Positions 15,516-25,301 are shown, counted from the stretch's first letter. The stretch is DNA of 38,857 nucleotides from Paraburkholderia sp. (GCF_026225065.1 NZ_JAMFSB010000360.1:1-38857), one strand, 5' to 3'. The notes: generated by a model not told the origin, from the letters alone. Made by a program: numbers and translations.

Positions 15516-16412
15516 CTACATCATCTCCCGTTCAATCCACTCGATCACCGAGGTGCGCTGCGGCTGCCAACCCAGCAGTTTGCGAGCGCGCTCACCGCGT
15601 ACCCGGCTGTTCGAACCGAGTCCATAGTTCGCCATTTCATAACCCCATTCCTGCTCGGCGTCCTTGAGCGGCCAGTCTTGCGCCGGACCCAGTTTCATCG
15701 CGCGGGCGATGGCCGCGGTCATGTCGCGAAACGACGCTTCGCCGCTTTCGACGAAGTAGAAAGTGCCGGCCGGCGTCTTTTCCAGCGCGAGGCGATACAG
15801 CTCGACCACGTCGTCGATATGCACGTTCGACCAGATATTGCCGCCACTCCCCACGTGCCGAACCACGCCGCTTTTCTGCGCCTGGCGCACGAGGCGCGGC
15901 AACTGCACGCTGGCGCTGCCGGCAACGGCGCCATGACCGTAGATCAGCGTGTTGCATAGCACTGCTGAGCGGATATTTTTGTGCGCCGCTTCGAGCACCA
16001 GGCGGTCGATTGCGACGCGCGCCGCTTTATCCTCAGTCGGTTCGGGCAACGCGTCTTCGCTATAAATCCTGGCCGCGCCGGCTTCGCCGCCCGACGCATC
16101 GCCGACGATGCTGGAGCCGCTCGTATGCAGAAACGGCTTGCCGGAGCCGGCGAGCCCTTCGATCAGCGCTTCCACTGCCGCACCGTGATCGCTGCTGGCG
16201 GCGTTGATGACGGCGTCGGCGGCCTGCGCTTGGGCGACTAGCAACGCGCGGTCGTCGAGTGTGCCAACGACCGGTTCGATGCCGAGGCGCTCGAGTTCGG
16301 CGGCGTGTTCAGGATTGCGGATCAGACCGCGGACGCGATGTCCTGCGCGCACGAGGCCCGCGGCGATCGAACCGCCGATAAAACCGCTGGCGCCGGTAAC
16401 GAAAATCTTCAA
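15516..16412 (-). CDS. NAD-dependent epimerase/dehydratase-like SDR protein
   Basis: A 298-residue extended-SDR-type protein. The Rossmann motif FVTGASGFIGGSIAAGLVRAG sits at the very N-terminus, and later segments (SGSSIVGDAS, NTLIYGHGAVAG, NVHIDDVVELYRLAL, GERARKLLGWQP) match the NAD(P)-dependent epimerase/dehydratase group. The usual catalytic YxxxK is absent where it should fall (about DKAARVAIDRLV), so it may be an atypical SDR. I chose a TTG start at 16412 because AAGGAG lies 6 bases upstream and it begins directly at the Rossmann strand; the longer frame to 16445 has no such site. It is divergent from a LysR gene that probably controls it. Confidence 0.83.
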   Translation of the reverse strand: MKIFVTGASGFIGGSIAAGLVRAGHRVRGLIRNPEHAAELERLGIEPVVGTLDDRALLVAQAQAADAVINAASSDHGAAVEALIEGLAGSGKPFLHTSGSSIVGDASGGEAGAARIYSEDALPEPTEDKAARVAIDRLVLEAAHKNIRSAVLCNTLIYGHGAVAGSASVQLPRLVRQAQKSGVVRHVGSGGNIWSNVHIDDVVELYRLALEKTPAGTFYFVESGEASFRDMTAAIARAMKLGPAQDWPLKDAEQEWGYEMANYGLGSNSRVRGERARKLLGWQPQRTSVIEWIEREMM

Positions 16413-16530
16413 GATGTTCTCCTTGCTTGCTGGAACAAACTGCATTGATTGGCATCGGGTCGATCAACGGATCGGCGATGGCATACCGTGAGTATCCGCT
16501 GTCTTGATTCTGGCAAAAAGCGTGTTAGTC

Positions 16531-16550
16531 TCAAATCAATCTTGATTTGA
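16531..16550. promoter_or_regulatory. Perfect palindromic operator between the SDR and LysR genes
   Basis: TCAAATCAA at 16531-16539 and TTGATTTGA at 16542-16550 are exact inverted copies separated by two bases. The site ends 8 bases before the LysR ATG, where a ribosome site would normally be, and none is visible there. AT-rich dyads of this kind are typical LysR sites; the adjacent LysR protein is the natural ligand. Confidence 0.7.
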
Positions 16551-16558
16551 AATCAACA

Positions 16559-17446
16559 ATGAAGACTTCCACCGACGAACTGCTGGTATTCGTAACCGTG
16601 ATCGACAGTGGCTCGATCACGGCCGCTGCCGAAAAGCTGCAGCAGACCGTCTCCGGCGTGAGCCGCGCGTTGACGCGGCTGGAGAAGAAGCTGGACACAG
16701 CGCTGATTCGCCGGACGACGCGGCGTTTACAGCTCACGGAAGAGGGCGTGCTGTACCTGGACCGGGCGCGGGCGATCCTCGATGCGATGGAGGAGGCGGA
16801 GCAATCGGTGGCGCGCCGGCGCCAGCGGCCAAGCGGACGCTTGCGGGTCGATGCGGCGTCGCCGTTCATGCTCCACTGCATCGCCCCGCACATGAAAGCG
16901 TTTTCGGCGCTGTATCCGGAGATCCGGCTCGAACTGACCAGCAACGAGCGGATCGTCGACCTGCTCGAGCAGAAAGTGGATATCGCGATCCGCATTGGCG
17001 CGTTGCAGGATTCGACGCTGCATGCGCGCTCGCTCGGCAGCAGCAAGCTGCGCATCGTGGCGAGCCCTGGCTATCTGGCCGAGTGTGGCGAGCCGGATTC
17101 CGTCGAGGCGTTGCGCGCGCATCGCCTGATCGGTTTTACCGCGCCTGAGCATCTGAACCGTTGGCCGTTGCGGGATGGCGCGCGCGTATCGTTGAAGATC
17201 GCGCCGGTCATGACGGCATCGAGCGGCGAGACGATCCGGCAGTTAGCGTTGGCGGATAGCGGCATCGCCTGCCTTGCGGATTTCATGACGCTCGCCGACG
17301 TGAGCAGCGGGCGGCTGGTGCCGATCCTTGCTAATGCTCTTGTCGACGAACGGCAGCCGGTTAGCGCGGTGTTTTATCAGAGCGCGGCGCTCGCGGGGCG
17401 GGTGCAGGCGTTTCTGGATTTCATCGGGACGCGGTTGCAGCTATAG
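16559..17446 (+). CDS. LysR-type transcriptional regulator (CrgA/AaeR-like group)
   Basis: A 295-residue LysR regulator. The helix-turn-helix is within residues 5-62 (LLVFVTVIDSGSITAAAEKLQQTVSGVSRALTRLEK with LIRRTTRRLQLTEEG). The effector domain begins with SGRLRVDAASPFMLHCIAPH and contains VDIAIRIGALQDSTLHARSLGSSKLRIVASPGYL, typical of the large CrgA-like group that often controls a divergent oxidoreductase. The ATG at 16559 follows the perfect palindrome. The likely target is the divergent SDR gene, plus autoregulation. Confidence 0.88.
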   Translation: MKTSTDELLVFVTVIDSGSITAAAEKLQQTVSGVSRALTRLEKKLDTALIRRTTRRLQLTEEGVLYLDRARAILDAMEEAEQSVARRRQRPSGRLRVDAASPFMLHCIAPHMKAFSALYPEIRLELTSNERIVDLLEQKVDIAIRIGALQDSTLHARSLGSSKLRIVASPGYLAECGEPDSVEALRAHRLIGFTAPEHLNRWPLRDGARVSLKIAPVMTASSGETIRQLALADSGIACLADFMTLADVSSGRLVPILANALVDERQPVSAVFYQSAALAGRVQAFLDFIGTRLQL

Positions 17447-17555
17447 GCGCGTCCCGGCGCTCTCGGATCGGCCTTCCTGCCTTCCTGCCTCGCGGCGCCT
17501 CGCTGCCGGCGTGGCCACATCTCATTTTGTCCACTTGCCACCCGACGCGCCTGAC

Positions 17556-17567
17556 GTGTATATACAA
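17556..17567. promoter_or_regulatory. HutC-type operator, distal box
   Basis: GTGTATATACAA, one base away from the perfect box at 17709. Its core TGTATATACA is an exact palindrome at 17557-17566. It covers the -10 element (TATATA, 17559-17564) of the upstream candidate hut promoter. Confidence 0.6.
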
Positions 17568-17708
17568 CTCATGATGGAGCGGCGCGGTGTGCCGTGCCCG
17601 CTGATGGCGCAGAAGTCCGCGCCGCAGCGGTGCAAACCTGCGAAAACCATGCCAGCCATGATTCGGGAGCCTAATGGAAATCCCTGACATCAGACTATTA
17701 AAAACAAG

Positions 17709-17720
17709 TTGTATATACAA
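17709..17720. promoter_or_regulatory. HutC-type operator, central perfect box
   Basis: TTGTATATACAA is a perfect 12-bp palindrome and closely resembles the TTGTATGTACAA-type site described for HutC of Pseudomonas. Its left half also serves as the -35 element of the proximal candidate promoter, so a bound repressor would exclude RNA polymerase until urocanate releases it. Confidence 0.78.
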
Positions 17721-17746
17721 GACGTCACCGCTAGACTTCTCTGAAA

Positions 17747-17758
17747 TTGTATAGACAG
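17747..17758. promoter_or_regulatory. HutC-type operator, proximal box
   Basis: TTGTATAGACAG matches the perfect box at 10 of 12 positions. It lies 10 bases before the hutH start and directly after the predicted transcription start of the proximal promoter. Confidence 0.5.
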
Positions 17759-17767
17759 GACTCTTCC

Positions 17768-19291
17768 ATGATGATTCTCAAGCCCGGTCACCTGACTCTC
17801 CAGCAACTGCGCCAGATCGCCCGCGAACAGGTCACGCTGCAGCTCGATCCCGCCAGCTTCGCCGCGATCGATGCCTGCGCCCAGGCCGTGGCCGATATTG
17901 CCGCGAAGGGTGAGCCCGCTTACGGTATCAACACCGGTTTCGGCCGTCTCGCCAGCACCCACATCCCGCACGACCAGCTCGAACTTTTGCAACGCAATCT
18001 GGTACTCTCGCACGCGGTCGGCGTAGGCGCACCAATGTCGCGTCCAGTCGTGCGTCTGTTGATAGCGCTCAAGCTGTCGAGCCTCGGCCGCGGTCATTCG
18101 GGCATCCGCCGCGAAGTGATGGACGCGCTGATCACGCTGTTCAATGCCGACGTGCTGCCGGTGATCCCCGTGAAGGGTTCGGTCGGCGCTTCGGGTGATC
18201 TCGCGCCGCTCGCGCATATGTCGGCCGCGCTGCTCGGCGTTGGCGACGTGCTTGCCAAGGGTGAGCGCATGTCCGCCATCGAAGGCTTGCGCCTCGCTGG
18301 CCTGAAGCCGCTCACGCTGCAGGCGAAGGAAGGTCTGGCGCTGTTGAACGGTACTCAGGCATCGACCGCGCTCGCGCTCTACAACATGTTCGCGATCGAA
18401 GACCTGTACCGCACCGCGCTGGTGGCGGGCGCGCTGTCGGTGGACGCGGCGGCCGGTTCGGTGGCGCCGTTCGATCATCGCATCCATGAACTGCGCGGCC
18501 ATCAAGGCCAGATCGACGCTGCGGCGGCCTACCGTTCGCTCCTCGAAGGCTCGGGCATCAATCTCTCGCACCGCGATTGCGGCAAGGTTCAAGACCCGTA
18601 CAGTCTGCGCTGCCAACCGCAGGTGATGGGCGCGTGTCTGGACCAGATGCGTCATGCCTCGGATGTTCTGCTGATCGAAGCGAACGCTGTGTCGGACAAT
18701 CCTCTGATTTTCCCGGACACCGGCGAAGTGCTCTCGGGGGGCAATTTCCACGCGGAGCCGGTCGCGTTTGCGGCCGACAATCTGGCGCTGGCCGCGGCCG
18801 AAATCGGTGCACTCGCCGAACGTCGCATCGCACTGCTGATCGATTCGACGCTCTCCGGTCTGCCACCGTTCCTCGTCCGCGATGGCGGCGTGAACTCCGG
18901 CTTCATGATCGCGCACGTCACGGCGGCCGCGCTCGCTTCGGAGAACAAGACGCTCGCGCATCCGGCCTCGGTCGATTCGCTGCCCACTTCGGCGAACCAG
19001 GAAGACCACGTGTCGATGGCGACCTTCGCGGCGCGCAAGCTTGGCGATATCGCCGAGAACACGGCCAATATTCTTTCGATCGAACTGCTTGCCGCCGCGC
19101 AAGGTGTCGATCTGCGCGCACCGCATCAAACCAGCCCGAAATTGCAGCACGTGATGAACACGGTGCGCCATGAAGTTGCGCACTACGAACTCGATCACTA
19201 CTTCGCGCCGGACATCGAGGCGGTGACGCATCTCGTGCAGAACGGCACGATCGCTGCACACAGCCCGCTGACGTTCCCGTCCGAGCAGTAA
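17768..19291 (+). CDS. hutH: Histidine ammonia-lyase
   Basis: HutH removes ammonia from L-histidine to give trans-urocanate, the first step of histidine catabolism. The 507-residue protein has the family's usual length. The Ala141-Ser142-Gly143 triad in [15 protein letters not shown] forms the MIO prosthetic group by self-cyclisation, and Tyr52 in AYGINTGFG is the conserved active-site tyrosine. The paired ATGs at 17768 and 17771 begin right before ILKPGHLTL; the frame upstream has no homologous sequence. It is the first gene of the hut operon, behind three HutC-like boxes. Confidence 0.96.
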   Translation: MMILKPGHLTLQQLRQIAREQVTLQLDPASFAAIDACAQAVADIAAKGEPAYGINTGFGRLASTHIPHDQLELLQRNLVLSHAVGVGAPMSRPVVRLLIALKLSSLGRGHSGIRREVMDALITLFNADVLPVIPVKGSVGASGDLAPLAHMSAALLGVGDVLAKGERMSAIEGLRLAGLKPLTLQAKEGLALLNGTQASTALALYNMFAIEDLYRTALVAGALSVDAAAGSVAPFDHRIHELRGHQGQIDAAAAYRSLLEGSGINLSHRDCGKVQDPYSLRCQPQVMGACLDQMRHASDVLLIEANAVSDNPLIFPDTGEVLSGGNFHAEPVAFAADNLALAAAEIGALAERRIALLIDSTLSGLPPFLVRDGGVNSGFMIAHVTAAALASENKTLAHPASVDSLPTSANQEDHVSMATFAARKLGDIAENTANILSIELLAAAQGVDLRAPHQTSPKLQHVMNTVRHEVAHYELDHYFAPDIEAVTHLVQNGTIAAHSPLTFPSEQ

Positions 19292-19322
19292 GCACGTTGA
19301 CATCACTAACGGCAAACCCGGC

Positions 19323-20018
19323 ATGAACGCACCGGCCTATCAGGGAATCAAGGACTTCATCCTCTCCCGCATTCACGCGGGCGAATGGGGTGAGGGCGAC
19401 CAGGTCCCCTCGGAAAACGAGCTTGCCCGCGAGTTCAACGTGGCGCGCATGACGGTCAACCGTGCGCTGCGCGAACTCACTTCCGAGCAGGTGCTGACAC
19501 GCGTGCAGGGCTCAGGCACATTCGTCGCGCGGCCAAAATACGAATCGACCCTGGTGGCGATCCGCAGTATCTCCGACGAGATCGTGGCGCGCGGTCATCG
19601 CTATCAGGCGAAGGTGTTGCACATCGGCGCGGCGATTGCCGACGAAGCGCTCGCCGACGAGATGCAGGTGAGCGCCGGCAGTCCGGTGTTTCATTCGCGC
19701 GTGCTGCATTTCGAAAACGACGAACCGGTGCAGCTCGAAGAGCGCTGGGTCAACCCGGCGGTCGCCCCCGATTACGCGTTGCAGGACTTCACCAGCACCA
19801 CGCCGAACCAGTATCTGGTGCGCGTCGCGCCGCTGCAGCGTGTCGAGTACCGGATCGAGGCGTCTGTGGCGGACGCCGATACGCGTCGATTGCTGACGAT
19901 GGACGAACTCGAGCCATGCCTCGTGCTGCATCGACGCACGTGGTCGCAGAGTCTGGTCGCATCGGTGGCGAATCTGTGGCATCCCGGCAGTCGTTACCGT
20001 TTTACCGGACACTTTTGA
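19323..20018 (+). CDS. hutC: HutC, GntR-family repressor of histidine utilisation
   Basis: A 231-residue GntR/HutC regulator. The N-terminal winged helix spans about residues 5-70 (GEGDQVPSENELAREFNVARMTVNRALRELTSEQVLTRVQGSGTFVA). The C-terminal UTRA ligand domain covers about 90-230. Characterised HutC proteins repress hut genes and are released by urocanate. The gene sits inside the operon, 31 bases after hutH and before hutU, so it is controlled by its own product and rises on induction. Its likely sites are the three boxes before hutH. Confidence 0.94.
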   Translation: MNAPAYQGIKDFILSRIHAGEWGEGDQVPSENELAREFNVARMTVNRALRELTSEQVLTRVQGSGTFVARPKYESTLVAIRSISDEIVARGHRYQAKVLHIGAAIADEALADEMQVSAGSPVFHSRVLHFENDEPVQLEERWVNPAVAPDYALQDFTSTTPNQYLVRVAPLQRVEYRIEASVADADTRRLLTMDELEPCLVLHRRTWSQSLVASVANLWHPGSRYRFTGHF

Positions 20019-20094
20019 TCTCGCTTCCTGAACGGCGCTTTTAACCCGCGCATTTAACTGATTTTTGAGTACTTTTCCGCCTCCGAGGGCCACC

Positions 20095-21783
20095 ATGAAC
20101 AACCCCAAGCACTTCGATCCGCGTCTCGACCCGACCCGCACGATTCGCGCCCCGCGTGGCGTCGAAAAGACCTGCAAGAGCTGGCTCACGGAAGCCGCGT
20201 ACCGCATGATCCAGAACAACCTGGACGCGGAAGTCGCCGAGCATCCGCATGCGCTCGTGGTGTACGGCGGCATTGGCCGCGCTGCGCGTAACTGGGATTG
20301 TTTCGACCAGATTCTCGCCACGCTGAAGGATCTCAACGACGACGAGACGCTCCTGATCCAGTCGGGCAAGCCGGTGGGTGTGTTCAGGACGCATGCCGAT
20401 GCGCCGCGCGTGCTGCTGGCGAATTCGAATCTCGTGCCGCACTGGGCGACGTGGGAACACTTCCACGAGCTCGACCGCAAGGGCCTGATGATGTACGGGC
20501 AGATGACGGCGGGGAGCTGGATTTACATTGGCAGCCAGGGGATTGTTCAGGGTACCTACGAGACATTCTTCTCAGTGGCGAACCAGCATTTCAACGGTGA
20601 CGCGAAGGGCCGCTGGATTCTGACCGGCGGTCTTGGAGGCATGGGCGGCGCGCAGCCGCTCGCCGGTACCATGGCTGGCTTCTCGATGATCGCTGTCGAA
20701 TGCGATGAGACGCGCATCGACTTCCGTCTGAAGACGCGCTATGTCGATCGCAAGGCGAAGACACTCGACGAAGCGCTTGCGATCGTCGAAGAGGCAAAGA
20801 AGACGGGTAAGCCGGTGTCGGTCGGTCTGCTCGGCAATGCAGCCGACGTGTTCGCCGAGTGCGTCGAGCGCGGCATTACGCCGGATTGCGTGACCGATCA
20901 GACCAGCGCGCACGATCCGATTCATGGCTACCTGCCGCAAGGCTGGAGCGTGGAAGACTGGCGCGAACGCCAGAAGACGGCGCCGGACAGCATCATCAAG
21001 TCGGCCAAGCAATCGATGGCCAAGCAGGTGCAGGCCATGCTCACGCTGCAGGAACGCGGCGCCGCGACGCTCGACTACGGCAACAATATCCGCCAGATGG
21101 CGCTTGAGATGGGCGTCGAAAACGCCTTCGATTTCCCGGGCTTCGTGCCGGCGTATATCCGTCCGCTGTTCTGCGAGGGCAAGGGCCCGTTCCGCTGGGT
21201 CGCGCTGTCGGGCGATCCTGAGGACATCTACAAGACCGATGCGAAGGTCAAGGAACTGATTCCCGACGACGCGCATCTGCACAACTGGCTCGACATGGCG
21301 CGCGAACGGATTGCGTTCCAGGGCTTGCCGGCGCGGATTTGCTGGGTGGGTGTGAAGGATCGGTATCGCCTCGGTCAGGCGTTCAACGAGATGGTCAGGA
21401 CTGGCGAGTTGAAGGCGCCGATCGTGATCGGCCGTGATCACCTCGATACCGGTTCGGTAGCGAGCCCGAACCGCGAAACCGAATCGATGAAGGACGGCTC
21501 GGACGCCGTCAGCGACTGGCCGTTGCTCAACGCGCTATTGAACACCGCCGGTGGCGCGACGTGGGTATCGCTGCATCACGGCGGCGGGGTGGGGATGGGC
21601 TTCAGCCAGCACGCGGGCGTGGTGATCGTCGCTGATGGCACGGACGCCGCGCGCGAGCGTCTAGGCCGCGTGCTGTTCAACGATCCGGCCACGGGCGTGA
21701 TGCGTCACGCGGACGCCGGCTACGAACTCGCGCAGGAGACGGCGCGTGAGGTGGGACTTAATCTGCCGATGCTGGGCCGTTAA
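20095..21783 (+). CDS. hutU: Urocanate hydratase
   Basis: HutU hydrates urocanate to 4-imidazolone-5-propionate using tightly bound NAD+ as an electrophile. The 562-residue protein fits the family. The N-terminal [15 protein letters not shown] and the central [17 protein letters not shown] are the conserved glycine-rich stretches around the NAD site, and Cys416 in [10 protein letters not shown] is the conserved active-site cysteine. The ATG at 20095 with GAGGG upstream starts at the conserved [14 protein letters not shown]. The gene follows hutC by 76 bases. Confidence 0.96.
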   Translation: MNNPKHFDPRLDPTRTIRAPRGVEKTCKSWLTEAAYRMIQNNLDAEVAEHPHALVVYGGIGRAARNWDCFDQILATLKDLNDDETLLIQSGKPVGVFRTHADAPRVLLANSNLVPHWATWEHFHELDRKGLMMYGQMTAGSWIYIGSQGIVQGTYETFFSVANQHFNGDAKGRWILTGGLGGMGGAQPLAGTMAGFSMIAVECDETRIDFRLKTRYVDRKAKTLDEALAIVEEAKKTGKPVSVGLLGNAADVFAECVERGITPDCVTDQTSAHDPIHGYLPQGWSVEDWRERQKTAPDSIIKSAKQSMAKQVQAMLTLQERGAATLDYGNNIRQMALEMGVENAFDFPGFVPAYIRPLFCEGKGPFRWVALSGDPEDIYKTDAKVKELIPDDAHLHNWLDMARERIAFQGLPARICWVGVKDRYRLGQAFNEMVRTGELKAPIVIGRDHLDTGSVASPNRETESMKDGSDAVSDWPLLNALLNTAGGATWVSLHHGGGVGMGFSQHAGVVIVADGTDAARERLGRVLFNDPATGVMRHADAGYELAQETAREVGLNLPMLGR

Positions 21784-21803
21784 TCGTGGCGCCGGATAGC
21801 GGC

Positions 21804-22418
21804 ATGACATTGATCCGCGGCGCCGATCTTGTGGCGACGCCGTGGAAGAACGGCGGCGGCGTCACGCGCGAGATAGTGGCCTTTCCTCAAAGCGCGAAGC
21901 TCGATGGCTTCGTGTGGCGCGTGAGCATTGCGGACGTCGCGCAGTCCGGGCCGTTCTCGCGCTTTGACGGGATCGACCGGACGCTGGTGTTGCTGTCGGG
22001 CGCGGGTATGCTGCTCGACGAAGCGAACGGCCCGACGCATGCACTCAAAGAGCCGCTCGAGATAGCGCGCTTCGCGGGCGAGACCGCGATCGACGCGCGG
22101 CTCGTCGACGGTGCGACGCGCGATTTCAACCTGATGGTACGGCGGGGTGCGGCAACGGGCGAGGTCGAAGTATGGCAAGCTCAGGCCGAGGGCGCTGCGG
22201 GAGCTGCGGGTGCCACTGATGCTGCGCCAATCCATCATCTGTCGGCTGACGTCGTGCTGCTGTTTTGCGCGGCTGGTTCGCTTGAGGTGACGCTCGGCGC
22301 TACCGCTCCAGTGACCCTGACAATAGACGACACGCTGCATATCGAGGCACCTGCTGCCCTGGCGTGCAAGGCGCGCGGCGAAGGCGCGCTGCTCGCCATC
22401 CGCTTGCATTACGCGTGA
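21804..22418 (+). CDS. hutD: HutD family protein
   Basis: HutD is a small cupin-like protein found in most proteobacterial hut operons. It is not an enzyme of the pathway; in Pseudomonas it is proposed to limit hut over-expression, possibly by binding formylglutamate. The segments LVATPWKNGGGVTREIVAFP, FVWRVSIADVAQSGPFSRFDGIDRTLVLLSG and RDFNLMVRRG are diagnostic. An ATG at 21804 gives 204 residues; an in-frame GTG at 21786, just past the hutU stop, would add six residues. An Ala/Gly-rich insertion lies in the middle (about residues 133-143). Confidence 0.92.
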   Translation: MTLIRGADLVATPWKNGGGVTREIVAFPQSAKLDGFVWRVSIADVAQSGPFSRFDGIDRTLVLLSGAGMLLDEANGPTHALKEPLEIARFAGETAIDARLVDGATRDFNLMVRRGAATGEVEVWQAQAEGAAGAAGATDAAPIHHLSADVVLLFCAAGSLEVTLGATAPVTLTIDDTLHIEAPAALACKARGEGALLAIRLHYA

Positions 22419-22475
22419 GCTGAAACCCATCGGCCCTCGCATTCACAGACCGCAACAAGCTGCAACGAGCACGCG

Positions 22476-23726
22476 ATGAAGCAAACCGTCTGGCATCACC
22501 TGAAGCTTTGCCCGCAGGGCGATCCGCGTAATACGCTGACCGACGCCGCGATCGCGGTGCGCGACGGCCACATCGTCTGGCTCGGTGCGGCTAACGAACT
22601 GCCGCTCGACTACGCCGCGTGGCCGCGCGAAGATCTCGGCGGCGCATGGGTCACACCCGGCCTCGTCGATTGTCATACCCATCTCGTGTACGGCGGCCAG
22701 CGCGCCGACGAGTTCGCCCAGCGCCTCGCCGGTGTCAGCTACGAAGAGATCGCGCGACAAGGCGGCGGCATCGTCTCGACGGTGCGCGCGACTCGCGCCG
22801 CCGACGAAGAGAGCTTGTTGCGCCAGTCAGCGGGCCGCCTCGAACCGCTGCTTGCCGAAGGCGTGACCGCCATCGAAATCAAATCCGGTTATGGCCTCGA
22901 TCTCGCCAGCGAGCGCAAGATGCTGCGCGTCGCGCGCCGTCTCGGCGAGCAGTACCCGGTGTCGGTTTACACAACGTTTCTCGGTGCGCACGCATTGCCG
23001 CCCGAGTTTGCCGGCCGTGCCGACGACTACATCAGCGAAGTCTGCGAGCGCATGCTTCCCACGCTGGCCGACGAAGGCCTCGTCGACGCGGTCGATGTCT
23101 TCTGCGAGCGCATCGGCTTTTCACTCGCGCAAAGCGAGCGCGTTTTCGCCGCGGCCGAGCGCCACAAGCTGCCGGTGAAAATGCATGCCGAGCAGTTGTC
23201 CAACAGCGGCGGCACGGCGCTTGCCGCGCGTCATCACGCGTTGTCCGCGGATCACCTCGAGTTTCTCGACGAAGCGGGTGTGGCGGCCATGAAGGACAGC
23301 GGCACGGTCGCAGTGTTGTTACCCGGCGCGTACTACTTCATCCGCGAGACGCAGTTGCCGCCGCTCGATCTGCTGCGCCGCTACGAAGTGCCCATCGCGA
23401 TCTCCACCGACAGCAATCCCGGCACGTCCCCCATCACTTCGCTCCTGTTGATGATGAATATGGCGACCACGCTGTTTCGCATGACCGTCCCCGAGGTGCT
23501 GCTAGGCGTCACGCAGCATGCCGCGCGCGCGCTGGGTCAGGCCGGTCGTCATGGTTCGCTGGAGGTTGGCCGCGCGGCGGATTTCGCCGTCTGGCAGGTC
23601 GAGACGCTGGCCGACCTGGCTTACTGGATCGGCCGTCCGCTGTGCGCGCGCGTGGTGCGCGCGGGCGAGACGGTCTATACGCGGCGCGACGCCGCCGGAC
23701 AATTTGCGGGTGATCTGCGTGGCTAA
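22476..23726 (+). CDS. hutI: Imidazolonepropionase
   Basis: HutI opens the imidazolone ring to give N-formimino-L-glutamate, the third step. The 416-residue amidohydrolase-superfamily protein has the metal-binding pair His67 and His69 in [19 protein letters not shown], the substrate loop [18 protein letters not shown], the second-shell [10 protein letters not shown] and the catalytic aspartate in [11 protein letters not shown]. The ATG at 22476 gives the normal length. It is 57 bases after hutD and 41 bases before hutF. Confidence 0.96.
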   Translation: MKQTVWHHLKLCPQGDPRNTLTDAAIAVRDGHIVWLGAANELPLDYAAWPREDLGGAWVTPGLVDCHTHLVYGGQRADEFAQRLAGVSYEEIARQGGGIVSTVRATRAADEESLLRQSAGRLEPLLAEGVTAIEIKSGYGLDLASERKMLRVARRLGEQYPVSVYTTFLGAHALPPEFAGRADDYISEVCERMLPTLADEGLVDAVDVFCERIGFSLAQSERVFAAAERHKLPVKMHAEQLSNSGGTALAARHHALSADHLEFLDEAGVAAMKDSGTVAVLLPGAYYFIRETQLPPLDLLRRYEVPIAISTDSNPGTSPITSLLLMMNMATTLFRMTVPEVLLGVTQHAARALGQAGRHGSLEVGRAADFAVWQVETLADLAYWIGRPLCARVVRAGETVYTRRDAAGQFAGDLRG

Positions 23727-23767
23727 GGCCAGCGTGAAGCTCGCGTCCAACCCATCAAGGTCTGAAG

Positions 23768-25222
23768 ATGACTGATCTGAATCAAGCGCCGGGTCATGGG
23801 CAAACCAATGGATCAACCCAGGGCGCTACCCCGCCATCGACGCACGCGCTGTTCGCGGAGCACGCGTATCTGCCCGATGGCTGGCGCCGCAACGTGCTGT
23901 TGACGTGGGATGCCACCGGCACGCTGACGCACGTGAGCCCGGACACGTCTGCGCCGCCGCCGGGCGTTAGCCATGCGGCAGGCCCCGTCTTGCCCGGCAT
24001 GCCGAATCTGCATTCGCACGCATTCCAGCGCGCGATGGCGGGCCTGACCGAATATCGTGCGAACGCCACGGACAACTTCTGGAGCTGGCGCGACCTGATG
24101 TACCGCTTCGCCGCGAAGATCACGCCGCAAGGACTCGCCGCCGTCGCGCAGTGGCTTTACATCGAGATGCTGAAGGCGGGCTATACGTCGGTGTGCGAGT
24201 TTCACTACGTGCATCACACGCCGGACGGCAGCCGTTACGTCAACACGGCCGAGCTGGCCGAGCGCGTAGTGGATGCGGCCCAGACGAGCGGCATCGGCAT
24301 GACGATGCTGCCGGTGCTCTACCAGTACGGCGGCTTCGGCGCGCGCGCGCCGCGGGCCGATCAGCCGCGCTTCATCAATACGCCGGAAAGCCTGCTCGAC
24401 CTGCTCGGTAAACTGTGTGACGCACGCCCCGAAAGCCCGGCTCTGCGCTACGGTGTGGCGCCGCATTCGTTGCGGGCGGTCTCGGAGCCGTCGCTGCGCA
24501 CGCTGCTCGACGGTCTCGATACGGAGTTTCCAGGTGCGCCGGTGCACATTCATATCGCTGAACAGACCGCGGAAGTGGATGCCTGTCTCGAGACCGAAGG
24601 CGCGCGCCCGGTGCAGTGGCTGCTCGAGCGGTTCCATGTCGATTCGCGCTGGTGTCTCGTGCATGCGACCCACGTCGATGCGAACGAAACCCTCGCGCTT
24701 GCCAGGAGCGGCGCGGTGGCGGGACTGTGCCTGACGACCGAAGCCAACCTCGGCGACGGCATTTTTCCGGCGAACGCCTATCTCGACGCCCAGGGACGGT
24801 TTGGCATCGGTTCGGATAGTCATATTGGCGTCGACTGGCGTGCCGAACTGCGGCTGCTGGAATACGGTCAGCGCCTCTCGCGCCGTCAGCGCAATGTGCT
24901 CGCCTCGGCCGAGGCGCCGTTTGTCGCCGACAGGTTGTTCAACGCCGCGCTCGACGGCGGTGCGCATGCCACCGGCCGAGCCGTGGGCGCATTGAGGGTA
25001 GGGCAGCGTGCCGACTGGCTGGTGCTCGACGCGGACCATCCGGGCATCGCCGAACACACACCGCAAGCATGGCTTTCGGGCGTGGTCTTCTGCGAGCATG
25101 GTGAGACGCCGATTCGCGATGTCTATGCCGGCGGCGAAAAGGTCGTCGACAATCGCCGGCATCGCGATGAAGAACGTGCGTACGCGCAATACCGGGTGGC
25201 GCTCGCTGAGTTGCTCAAGTGA
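23768..25222 (+). CDS. hutF: Formimidoylglutamate deiminase
   Basis: HutF hydrolyses N-formimino-L-glutamate to N-formyl-L-glutamate and ammonia, the fourth step of the five-step histidine route. The protein has 484 residues. Amidohydrolase signatures are PNLHSHAFQRAMAGLTEY, CEFHYVHH, HIHIAEQTAEVDAC, HATHVDANE and the terminal metal aspartate in GIGSDSHIGVDW. A Gly/Gln/Thr-rich stretch of about 25 residues precedes the domain and may be a dispensable extension. AAGG lies upstream of the ATG. Its presence together with hutG shows that glutamate and formate, not formamide, are the products. Confidence 0.95.
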   Translation: MTDLNQAPGHGQTNGSTQGATPPSTHALFAEHAYLPDGWRRNVLLTWDATGTLTHVSPDTSAPPPGVSHAAGPVLPGMPNLHSHAFQRAMAGLTEYRANATDNFWSWRDLMYRFAAKITPQGLAAVAQWLYIEMLKAGYTSVCEFHYVHHTPDGSRYVNTAELAERVVDAAQTSGIGMTMLPVLYQYGGFGARAPRADQPRFINTPESLLDLLGKLCDARPESPALRYGVAPHSLRAVSEPSLRTLLDGLDTEFPGAPVHIHIAEQTAEVDACLETEGARPVQWLLERFHVDSRWCLVHATHVDANETLALARSGAVAGLCLTTEANLGDGIFPANAYLDAQGRFGIGSDSHIGVDWRAELRLLEYGQRLSRRQRNVLASAEAPFVADRLFNAALDGGAHATGRAVGALRVGQRADWLVLDADHPGIAEHTPQAWLSGVVFCEHGETPIRDVYAGGEKVVDNRRHRDEERAYAQYRVALAELLK

Positions 25223-25301
25223 TGCCGGTTTGAAATAACGCCAACGGGCGACTCGGGTAAGCTGTCAGATGACGCCCCGATCCCACTGATTCTGGACTGA
25301 C

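Larger units (their letters stand above)
17447..17767 (+). promoter_or_regulatory. hut operon control region
   Basis: This 321-base gap holds the hut promoter region. Three TTGTATATACAA-like boxes lie at 17556-17567, 17709-17720 and 17747-17758. Two candidate sigma-70 promoters overlap them. The upstream one is TTGCCA at 17535-17540 with TATATA at 17559-17564, spacing 18. The downstream one is TTGTAT at 17709-17714 with TAGACT at 17732-17737, spacing 17. A 38-codon open frame from 17571 to 17687 contains no histidine and has no recognisable features. Confidence 0.65.

Noticed and set aside
17690-19324. A 544-codon open frame on the minus strand opposite hutH, and similar long antisense frames elsewhere (e.g. 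opposite pelG, hutU and hutF)
   Set aside because: They mirror real, strongly conserved genes on the other strand in high-GC DNA, their translations are Arg/His/Gln-rich with no family features, and they lack ribosome sites.
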